From: Verrucomicrobiales bacterium
Lineage (GTDB): Bacteria; Verrucomicrobiota; Verrucomicrobiia; Verrucomicrobiales; DEV007
DNA: 15,045 nucleotides
Reading direction: 5' to 3'
NCBI GenBank assembly: GCA_002708885.1
Contig: PAPL01000004.1
Coordinates: 35,729 to 50,773, forward strand
Within the stretch, counting starts at the first letter, position 1. Each line of letters starts with the position of its first letter. This document shows, piece by piece, positions 7,905-13,441 of the stretch. The notes under the pieces are model-generated. The model searched no databases. It saw only the letters and a list, made by a program, of their open reading frames with translations, and was not told the origin of the DNA. The position numbers were made by a program, and so were the translations under genes.

Positions 7905-7921
7905 ATATCAAATTTTGATAT
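7905..7921. promoter_or_regulatory. Perfect 17-bp AT-rich palindrome upstream of the zinc-ribbon gene
   Basis: ATATCAAA-T-TTTGATAT is an exact inverted repeat lying 11 bases before the zinc-ribbon ATG. Read on the minus strand, its 3' half continues as GATATAACAA, which also occurs next to the sulfatase start at 12649 within another palindrome. This is the size and symmetry of a dimeric repressor site, but in AT-rich sequence it could be chance. Confidence 0.4.
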
Positions 7922-7956
7922 TCGGGTGAATTTATTTTTTCTTCTTGAGACTTCGT

Positions 7957-8037
7957 TCAGGTCACCTCATTACTCTTTTCCTTTCCACAACCCACAAAAA
8001 AAATGACCGTTACCAGAGCAGTAAGCACAAAACGCAT
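7957..8037 (-). pseudogene. Truncated 5' fragment of the SEL1 lipoprotein gene
   Basis: A duplicate of the first codons of the gene at 10733-11191. The ATG at 8037 opens a lipoprotein signal peptide (MRFVLTALVTVIFFVGC, lipobox Cys17) but the frame stops after 26 codons, because the codon matching a Gly GGA in the intact copy is TGA here. Similarity continues past the stop for about eight codons (SQEEK) and then ends, so the SEL1 domain is absent. If transcribed it could still give a 26-residue lipopeptide, but a dead remnant is the simpler reading. Confidence 0.8.
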
Positions 8038-8090
8038 ATCAAAACATCGATTCAGAAATCAACTAATCAAGTCCACAATCTTTTTTAGCA

Positions 8091-8385
8091 TCATTTCTTT
8101 CTCTTGAGGTTAGGGACATGATCCTTCTCATTCTCTGGCATCCATTTTTTATAACCATTAATTAGACCTGAGTATTCAGGCTTCTGAGCAATGTTGTCCC
8201 ACTCATGCGGATCCACCTCATAATCAAAAAGCTCCTCCGTTCCACCAGCATATCGAATGTAACGCCACCGCTCAGTCCTCATTGCATGATTCCCTTTCTT
8301 GTAAGTCATGGGGGCTGGCCTTTCCCAATTGTCCTGATTACCTTTGAGCAAAGGAATGGCACTCACTCCATCGCATGATCTATCT
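8091..8385 (-). pseudogene. C-terminal fragment of an iduronate-2-sulfatase-like gene
   Basis: Encodes the last ~95 residues of a sulfatase, differing at 13 of the final 91 positions from the intact gene at 11246-12649 (for example GNQDNWERPAPMTYKKGNHA and the identical end PNLKRKK). The catalytic Cys motif, the metal-binding Asp residues and the signal peptide are all missing. The frame is closed upstream by a TGA near 8410, and the only start candidate is an internal GTG at 8366. It lies 38 bases beyond the metallopeptidase stop, where the similarity breaks. It is a non-functional remnant of duplication. Confidence 0.85.
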
Positions 8386-8423
8386 TGGGAGTTCAGTTGG
8401 TATTTTCATAAAAATCAAAATGA

Positions 8424-9722
8424 CTAAGATGAAACAAAACTTTTAATGTCTTTCTTAGCCTGATTGAGGTCCGGTTTCCCGTCTTTAATAGAATAGTGAA
8501 TGCGGTGAGTCGTAGTTGCCCCATTAGCATGCACGCTCACGAGGCGAATTTGGTGATTCCCTTCCTTAAGATCATTTATCTTAATCCAGAATTCATTATT
8601 AGGACTAAGAACGGAAGTCCAAGTAGTCGCATCATAATCATTATTAACTTGATATTTTTTTTGACCCTTATTTTCTCCATCGTTGTAAGCGATCATTGCT
8701 ATAGCAGGAATAGTGGAGCTAACTTTACCTCTTAAGTGAAGAACCCCATCAGTATGTTTAAGACTTAATTTATCAATTGAAAGGCTCGAATTTAAAGCTG
8801 ACTCTTTGGATGTTCCGCTAAAAACAGGATGCACTAGCAACCGAATCGCGTGAGCATTTGTGAGAAAAGACCCCTTACCTTCATCTCTCCACTCCTGACG
8901 ATAAGTATAATTTCCTGCGCCCATCAAAGCCGTTCCCTTAATAGACTCGGATCTAGTTGCTAAATTATGAGGTAATGATAGGCCGTGCCCAAGCTCATGT
9001 ATGGTCCCCCCTATGTAAGTCGTATTAAATCTCGCCAAAGTGAATGGCTCGTACCCCCTATGCTCTTTGACCTGAATTTTTGTATTTGTTTTATCCACTT
9101 TCAACCCATCAATGTTAAGCCAATCAGAATCTGCAACGAAACAGATGCCTTTGTTCTGGCTAGCACCCATTCCATAATAAGGGGAATAAATCTTCACTTT
9201 CTTGCCATCAGTTCTTGAAAGCCCACAGACTATTAGAAGCGTTTCCGATTTGGCATCTATTCCTTTCTTGGCCAATGCTTTTGCAACCTCATTGTAAATT
9301 CTCCCCCCAGATTTATAAGAATATGTTCCATCATCATTGGCTGTTCCCTGCACTTCATGAAGCTTTAAGTTGCCGTTCTCCTTCTCCAACGAAAGCCTAC
9401 TTTTCCCATAACCAAGCTTTGCCATCTCAACAGAAAAGAACTCTTGGATGTCATGCATTATCCTATCCCACCTCTGAAGATGATTTTTTAGAGGCTCCCT
9501 GTCCTTTGGATAAAAATATACCACTCTCAGTTTTTTACCTTCATCTACCGGGTCTTCACTTTGCCATTTCCTAATTTTTCCTACTATATACTTAGCTTGA
9601 TGAGATTGTGAATTAACTTTGGACCAATCAAATGAATCACTAGCTAACTCTCTCGCCTCTCTGGCAAATTGCGTAAGCGTAAGAAGAAGAAATGGTAACA
9701 ATATTGGTATAAGTTTTTTCAT
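8424..9722 (-). CDS. Secreted zinc metallopeptidase (metzincin-like)
   Basis: 432 aa. A signal peptide (MKKLIPILLPFLLLTLTQFA) is followed by a protease domain with the extended zinc motif HELGHGLSLPH (242-252; H242, E243, H246, H252) and a likely Met-turn at TALMGAGNY (M267). Spacing and the third His indicate a metzincin-type zincin, perhaps the 'putative metallopeptidase' type (PF12044-like, uncertain). Upstream, YSYKSGGRIYNEVAKAL and SPYYGMGASQNKGICFVADS are unassigned fold elements. Residues ~315-415 (LSIDKLSLKHTDGVLHLRGK through HQIRLVSVHANGATTTH) look like an immunoglobulin-like beta-sandwich that could bind substrate. It starts 67 bases after the DUF1080 gene stops and is probably co-transcribed with it. 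There is no clear Shine-Dalgarno sequence. Substrate is unknown. Confidence 0.85.
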   Translation of the reverse strand: MKKLIPILLPFLLLTLTQFAREARELASDSFDWSKVNSQSHQAKYIVGKIRKWQSEDPVDEGKKLRVVYFYPKDREPLKNHLQRWDRIMHDIQEFFSVEMAKLGYGKSRLSLEKENGNLKLHEVQGTANDDGTYSYKSGGRIYNEVAKALAKKGIDAKSETLLIVCGLSRTDGKKVKIYSPYYGMGASQNKGICFVADSDWLNIDGLKVDKTNTKIQVKEHRGYEPFTLARFNTTYIGGTIHELGHGLSLPHNLATRSESIKGTALMGAGNYTYRQEWRDEGKGSFLTNAHAIRLLVHPVFSGTSKESALNSSLSIDKLSLKHTDGVLHLRGKVSSTIPAIAMIAYNDGENKGQKKYQVNNDYDATTWTSVLSPNNEFWIKINDLKEGNHQIRLVSVHANGATTTHRIHYSIKDGKPDLNQAKKDIKSFVSS

Positions 9723-9789
9723 TAAATTTAAGATTTGATTTCTCTGTTAACTAACTTTGCAATGAAGTAAAGTTTAATATTTAATGAAC

Positions 9790-10521
9790 TCACTTGTCCC
9801 TAAGCGACATGCCTAATTCTTCGGCTCGACCATCTGGCAATTCCATAATCTGAATCTTTCGAAAGTGAATTTCAGCGCCTTCTGATTCCAAGCACAAGTA
9901 CCCTTTCCTAAGATCCGCTTCCCGAATTCCATTAACAAACTTTCCATTAATTGACAACTTTACAGTGCCGTCCACTGCAACGACCACGTATCGGTTCCAT
10001 TCACCTTTTCCTTTGCATCTCATTTCATAAGACATGCTCCGACTCCCACGAGGATTTTCAGGAACTGCTCTCATCCCACCGGCTCCGAAAAGTTCACCAC
10101 TGACATAACCGAGGTGATTTGGCTCACCATTCCTTTTCTTATGGATATACGGCCACTGGAGCTCAAGCATTTGAACTTCCATGCCCTTAGGTAACCTCCC
10201 CTTAGGTTTAGCATCACTCCACAAAAAGACTCCCGAGTTTCCACCAGCTTCCATATGTCGCCATTCAATGACCAATATAAAGTTCTCGTATTGCTTTTTG
10301 GACCGCATAACACCTATAGGATGCCCTGTGCAAATTATCATACCATCTTTGACTGACCAAGTATTAGGCGAAGTATTAACATCAACCCAGTTCGTCAGAT
10401 CTTTACCATTGAATAAATTCACAAAACCCAGTGCCTTCTCTGAATCTTCATCCTCATTTCCTGAAACACTTAAGACAAACAACACATTTAGCAGTGAGTA
10501 AATTAGTAGAAACTTTTTCAT
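9790..10521 (-). CDS. Secreted DUF1080 (3-keto-disaccharide hydrolase-like) protein
   Basis: 243 aa from the ATG at 10521, chosen because it begins a standard signal peptide ([20 protein letters not shown]); the frame is open up to an ATG at 10548. The mature protein opens with [16 protein letters not shown] (32-47), the signature of DUF1080 (PF06439), a concanavalin-like beta-sandwich very abundant in planctomycetes and verrucomicrobia. Other family features are [15 protein letters not shown] (86-100), MEVQMLE and the late ICTGH and [20 protein letters not shown] segments. Some family members hydrolyse 3-keto-glycosides; most are untested. The gene lies 211 bases after the SEL1 lipoprotein stop, behind a possible terminator, and 67 bases before the metallopeptidase. 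It is most likely a periplasmic sugar-processing or sugar-binding protein. Confidence 0.9.
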   Translation of the reverse strand: MKKFLLIYSLLNVLFVLSVSGNEDEDSEKALGFVNLFNGKDLTNWVDVNTSPNTWSVKDGMIICTGHPIGVMRSKKQYENFILVIEWRHMEAGGNSGVFLWSDAKPKGRLPKGMEVQMLELQWPYIHKKRNGEPNHLGYVSGELFGAGGMRAVPENPRGSRSMSYEMRCKGKGEWNRYVVVAVDGTVKLSINGKFVNGIREADLRKGYLCLESEGAEIHFRKIQIMELPDGRAEELGMSLRDK

Positions 10522-10591
10522 ACAATTAGAATAGTTCATACATGTCATTTCAACAAAGCAGAAAAGGAACTCCTTTGGATTTATCGGACCT

Positions 10592-10661
10592 AAAAAAACA
10601 GGCTGCTGTCACAATAGAAGAAAAAACCTCCAAAACTCCTACGCGACCTGAACAGCCTGTT
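10592..10661 (-). terminator. Possible terminator / structured region after the SEL1 gene
   Basis: On the minus strand AACAGGCTG (10661-10653) pairs perfectly with CAGCCTG and two following T (10605-10597), and seven T (10598-10592) follow. The loop is long (47 bases). A short local hairpin ACAG-CAGC-CTGT immediately before the T run is an alternative stem. The flanks ACGCG (10641) and CGCGT (10669) can also pair. The region lies between the SEL1 and DUF1080 genes and could end the upstream transcript. Confidence 0.4.
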
Positions 10662-10732
10662 AGACGCGTTAATTAGCTACTCTCGTGCCAACCCCCATAC
10701 TGATTTCCAATAAAAATACTTTATCCTAATTA

Positions 10733-11191
10733 TCAGTTATCCAACTTGACCTCAGGCTTAATTCCCGTGTTTTGTTCTAACTTATTTAGGATGTGGGGCG
10801 CATAGACATTGCCCTGCTCTGCTGACATTCGCAACCATTTGATAGCCTCATCTAAATTCTTTTCTACTCCAGATCCTCTCTGATAACTCTGACCTAAAAA
10901 GAGCTGAGCCGATGCATCACCTGACAGCGCCTTTTCTTTCAACGCTTTTACCTCGGCAGAGATTTCCTCATCACCGTCCTCTTCTTCTTTTGGAGTGGAA
11001 GAGCCCGAATTATTTGATTCCTCATTGGGCAATACTGAATCCACATCAAGGAGAGGAGCCTTTTCTATTGTCTTGTTTGAACCGATATTTTTTTCTTCTT
11101 GAGGATTCGTTCCGGCCACCTCGTTACTTTTCTTCTTTCCGCAACCCAAAAAGAAAATGACAGGTACCAGAGCAGCAAGCACAAAACGCAT
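10733..11191 (-). CDS. Lipoprotein with a single SEL1 repeat
   Basis: 152 aa. A lipoprotein signal peptide (MRFVLAALVPVIFFLGC) has its lipobox at L-G-C17, so the mature protein would be membrane-anchored by lipid. Residues 18-80 are a low-complexity acidic and polar linker (STPKEEEDGDEE). Residues ~85-130 hold one SEL1-type tetratricopeptide-like helix pair: GDASAQLFLGQSYQRGSGVE and LDEAIKWLRMSAEQGN. SEL1 repeats mediate protein-protein contacts, and with only one repeat this may need partners or dimerise. It lies 54 bases after the sulfatase stop at 11246, on the same strand, so it is probably in one operon with it. A duplicate of its 5' end is at 7957-8037. Function is unknown. Confidence 0.87.
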   Translation of the reverse strand: MRFVLAALVPVIFFLGCGKKKSNEVAGTNPQEEKNIGSNKTIEKAPLLDVDSVLPNEESNNSGSSTPKEEEDGDEEISAEVKALKEKALSGDASAQLFLGQSYQRGSGVEKNLDEAIKWLRMSAEQGNVYAPHILNKLEQNTGIKPEVKLDN

Positions 11192-11540
11192 ATCAAAACA
11201 TCCATTCAGAAATCAACTAATCAAGTCCACAATCATTTTTTAGCATCATTTCTTTCTCTTAAGATTAGGGACCTGATCCTTCTCATTCTCTGGAATCCAT
11301 TTTTTGTAATCATTAATTAGACCTGAGTATTCAGGCTTCTGAGCAATGTTGTCCCACTCATGCGGATCCACCTCATGATCATAAAGCTCCTCCGTTCCAT
11401 CAGCATATCGAATGTAACGCCACCTCTCAGTCCTCAGTGCGTGATTGCCTTTTTTGTAAGTCATTAGGGCGGGCCTTTCCCAATTCTCTTGATTCCCTCT
11501 GAGCAAAGGAAGAACACTCACTCCATCGCATGATCTATCT
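11090..11540 (-). repeat. Intact copy B of the ~450-bp direct duplication
   Basis: The source-like copy, spanning the last ~98 codons of the sulfatase gene, the 54-base gap and the first ~34 codons of the SEL1 lipoprotein gene. It matches 7934-8385 in direct orientation about 3.16 kb away. By hand count the sulfatase part differs at about 24 of 295 bases, the lipoprotein part at about 14 of 102, and the gap by one substitution and one indel. Confidence 0.9.
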
Positions 11541-12649
11541 CTCGGCATACCACAAACCTCCAAAAGGGTGGGATAAAGAACTGTCAGATCGACCGGCACC
11601 TTGCAAAGGCTCCCCTCCTCCGTCATTCCTGGTACAACAAAAACGAAAGGGACATGAGTGCTTTTTTCCCATAACATAAATTTCTCAATATGTTCTTTTT
11701 CTCCCAGATGAAATCCATGATCAGACCAAAGAACAATGACAGTATTATCTTTAGGTAAACTGCGCTCGACCTCATCCAGCAACTTACCGACCTGAGCATC
11801 AGCAAAAGCACAACAGGCCGCGTATGATTTAACAAAATCACGATAAGATCCGGGCATCTTTGCCTCCAACTTTTGCATTCCTTGCCAGAACCATTTCGTA
11901 CTCCTATGAAGCTTCGATGCTCCCTCAGGCAAGTCCAGCAAATCGTTTGTCTTACGCTTTGGCATGGGAACATCCCCAACTATCGAGTGATACTTTTTAG
12001 GTGCAAAAAAAGGTGAATGGGGTCGGTAAATCCCGCAAGCCAAGAAAAGAGGCTTGTCACCATTCGAATTTTTAATCGAATCGATACAATATTCTATAGT
12101 GTTATAATCTATGCTGTCTTCTTCTTTTGGGAAAATCCCCCAATCCGTGCGTATGGAACCATACTCTGGAGCATTATTTAACTTCTTAGCTGGGTGAGGC
12201 TGAGGAATCATGTGCTGAAAGGAATCAAAAGAGGGTCCGTCATGAAAGGCTCCGTTGAGTTTATGATGGAAAATCTTACCGGCACCTTTTACTGAGTATC
12301 CAAAATCTTTAAACTTCTGAAAGATAGTCTTACGGTTTGGTAAGGCTCCTCTCCAATCACTGTTATTGCCATAAACACCAGTAGTCGAAGGCCTGAGACC
12401 TGTAAGAATTGAAACCCGTGATGGGTTACAAGCTGGCGAAGGACAATATGCATGGGTAAAAAGCATCCCCTTACTAGCTAACCGCTCTAAGTTAGGTGTC
12501 TTGATAGGTGAGTCCGGATCAAGCAAAGAAATCCAGTCATTCATATCATCAATTGCTATGAAAATAACATTGGGACGATCAAGGGCATGAGTAAAATTAA
12601 CTGCCCCCAAAAACAGTACGAGTAAATGAAATGAAATTTTCTTAATCAT
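11246..12649 (-). CDS. Secreted iduronate-2-sulfatase-like sulfatase
   Basis: 467 aa. A signal peptide (MIKKISFHLLVLFLGAVNFTHA) precedes LDRPNVIFIAIDDMNDW with D34 and D35. The formylglycine motif is C74-N-P-S-R78 in ACNPSRVSILTGLRPSTTG. VLWSDHGFHLGEKEH supplies D310 and H311. GIYRPHSPFFAPKKYH and the C-terminal RTERWRYIRYADGTEELYDH fit the iduronate-2-sulfatase-like group. It acts outside the cytoplasm on an unknown sulfated sugar, and needs a formylglycine-generating or anaerobic maturase enzyme not present in this window. It is the first gene of the minus-strand run, with a perfect 16-base palindrome 8 bases before its ATG and a divergent gene beyond. There is no Shine-Dalgarno sequence. 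The SEL1 lipoprotein follows by 54 bases. Its 3' end is duplicated at 8091-8385. Confidence 0.94.
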   Translation of the reverse strand: MIKKISFHLLVLFLGAVNFTHALDRPNVIFIAIDDMNDWISLLDPDSPIKTPNLERLASKGMLFTHAYCPSPACNPSRVSILTGLRPSTTGVYGNNSDWRGALPNRKTIFQKFKDFGYSVKGAGKIFHHKLNGAFHDGPSFDSFQHMIPQPHPAKKLNNAPEYGSIRTDWGIFPKEEDSIDYNTIEYCIDSIKNSNGDKPLFLACGIYRPHSPFFAPKKYHSIVGDVPMPKRKTNDLLDLPEGASKLHRSTKWFWQGMQKLEAKMPGSYRDFVKSYAACCAFADAQVGKLLDEVERSLPKDNTVIVLWSDHGFHLGEKEHIEKFMLWEKSTHVPFVFVVPGMTEEGSLCKVPVDLTVLYPTLLEVCGMPRDRSCDGVSVLPLLRGNQENWERPALMTYKKGNHALRTERWRYIRYADGTEELYDHEVDPHEWDNIAQKPEYSGLINDYKKWIPENEKDQVPNLKRKK

Positions 12650-12656
12650 ATAGTTG

Positions 12657-12672
12657 TTATATCTTGATATAA
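12657..12672. promoter_or_regulatory. Perfect 16-bp palindrome in the divergent promoter region
   Basis: TTATATC-TT-GATATAA is an exact inverted repeat, 8 bases before the sulfatase ATG. It overlaps the proposed -35 box of the plus-strand gene, a position where a dimeric regulator could control both directions. It shares GATATAACAA (minus strand) with the palindrome at 7905-7921. Confidence 0.45.
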
Positions 12673-12691
12673 GAAGACATTACTTTATAAG
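12664..12691 (+). promoter_or_regulatory. Probable sigma-70-type promoter for the lysine-rich gene
   Basis: TTGATA (12664-12669) and TATAAG (12686-12691) are separated by 16 bases; each matches the consensus at five of six positions. Transcription would start near 12698, about 25 bases before the ATG at 12723. It lies in the divergent 73-base gap. No experimental or comparative support is available. Confidence 0.45.
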
Positions 12692-12722
12692 AAATTAAAA
12701 TATTAATTAGATCCGACCCACA

Positions 12723-13154
12723 ATGAAATTCATCGCAACAATAATATCATCCATAATAATTCTTAGCAGTCTGACAATGGTTCAAGCTGACGAAAAGAAA
12801 CAAAAAAATCTAGAAGCTGTAGCTAAAAAAATCAAAGCCGCAGTTAAAGCGGGAAAGATCACAGAAAAGGAAGCCAAAGCAAAATTCACAGCACTCAAAA
12901 AACAAGGACATGAAAAGAAAGGTCCTAGCCTCGCTGAATGGATAAAAAAAATTCAGATCTTAGTAAAATCAGGTGAGCTAACCAAAGAGGAAGGAGCAAA
13001 AAAAATAGCTGCTCTCAAGAAAAAGGAAGCCGCCACAAAAAAATCTAAGAAGACAACTCCCAAAAAGAAGAATTCAAAAAAATCTTCAGCCAAGAAAGAA
13101 AACACTGAAAAGGCCGCCGCAAAAAAAAGAGCTGCTGCTAAAAAAAAAAAATAG
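12723..13154 (+). CDS. Exported lysine/alanine-rich protein with two helical repeats (zero-frame product)
   Basis: 143 aa. A signal peptide (MKFIATIISSIIILSSLTMVQA) is followed by two similar ~30-residue units: VAKKIKAAVKAGKITEKEAK (33-52, running on to TALKKQ) and WIKKIQILVKSGELTKEEGA (73-92, running on to AALKKK). Each is a helix, a short K-x-G-[KE]-[IL]-T turn and a second helix. From residue 100 the protein becomes a histone-H1-like tail of KK, AAA and KKS. The zero frame ends at TAG (13152-13154) inside a run of 12 A, while the Ala/Lys-rich coding pattern carries on in the -1 frame for 57 more codons, so the full protein was probably 200 aa. A basic tail of this kind might bind polyanions such as DNA, LPS or sulfated glycans, but that is inference. 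It diverges from the sulfatase gene. Confidence 0.75.
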   Translation: MKFIATIISSIIILSSLTMVQADEKKQKNLEAVAKKIKAAVKAGKITEKEAKAKFTALKKQGHEKKGPSLAEWIKKIQILVKSGELTKEEGAKKIAALKKKEAATKKSKKTTPKKKNSKKSSAKKENTEKAAAKKRAAAKKKK

Positions 13155-13182
13155 CTGAGACCGCTGCCCGTGAAGCGGCAGC
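13140..13182 (+). other. Candidate slippage site: A12 run plus downstream hairpin
   Basis: Twelve A (13140-13151) fill four Lys codons and touch the zero-frame stop. Eleven bases further on GCTGCC (13163-13168) pairs with GGCAGC (13177-13182) around an 8-base loop; CCGCT/AGCGG (13161-13165 with 13174-13178) is an alternative. A slippery A run with a downstream stem is the layout of dnaX-type -1 frameshifting, and long A runs also cause polymerase slippage. A one-base deletion or sequencing error is an equally possible cause. Confidence 0.45.
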
Positions 13183-13324
13183 CAAGAAGAAAGCCAGAGA
13201 AGATGCAGCAGCCAAAGCTACTCGTGAAGCCGCCACGAAAAAAAACGCCCGAAAAACAAAGGCCGCGCCTGAGACAGCACCTAAAAAACCTGCAGCTAAA
13301 AAAAATCATCTCGGACAGGAATAA
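13151..13324 (+). pseudogene. Minus-one-frame continuation of the lysine/alanine-rich gene
   Basis: 57 codons starting IAETAAREAAAKKKARED and ending KKPAAKKNHLGQE before TAA at 13322-13324. Composition and repeat style (xREAAxKK, xPKKPAAKK) continue the tail of the gene at 12723 without interruption. The overlapping frame that opens with ATG at 13170 has no such pattern. There is no start codon or ribosome site of its own, so it is expressed only if the ribosome or polymerase slips at the A12 run, or if the true sequence has 13 A. Confidence 0.7.
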
Positions 13325-13441
13325 GAGGCAGAAAATAATAAAGTTCACTACACTTTACGTCTAAGTGAAGGCACTCGATCTCTCAGTACATTTGTTTCAT
13401 TCTTCTTATAATTGAAACGACAAAGAAGTCATTATTCATTG

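Larger units (their letters stand above)
7934..8385 (-). repeat. Degraded copy A of a ~450-bp direct duplication
   Basis: By eye this block aligns base for base with 11090-11540, in the same orientation, with about 9-10% mismatches and one single-base indel. It holds the start of a SEL1-type lipoprotein gene, the gap and the 3' end of a sulfatase gene, all on the minus strand. Similarity stops abruptly at both ends. It accounts for most of the 529 bases (7895-8423) that lack an intact gene. Confidence 0.9.

Noticed and set aside
9215..9574. Plus-strand frame of 119 codons opposite the metallopeptidase
   Set aside because: It is antisense to a well-supported gene, with no signal, domain or ribosome site.
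12953..13348. Long minus-strand frame opposite the lysine-rich gene, rich in Phe
   Set aside because: It is the antisense of Lys (AAA/AAG) and Ala codons, which gives Phe, Leu and Gly runs. It has no domain pattern and no start context.
13170..13364. Plus-strand frame opening with ATG at 13170
   Set aside because: It overlaps the -1-frame continuation (13151-13324), whose Ala/Lys pattern matches the upstream gene; this frame gives irregular, Arg/Pro-rich sequence.
13344..13369. TTCACT/AGTGAA inverted repeat between the two plus-strand genes
   Set aside because: Short stem with a 14-base loop and no T run; expected by chance in sequence of this composition.
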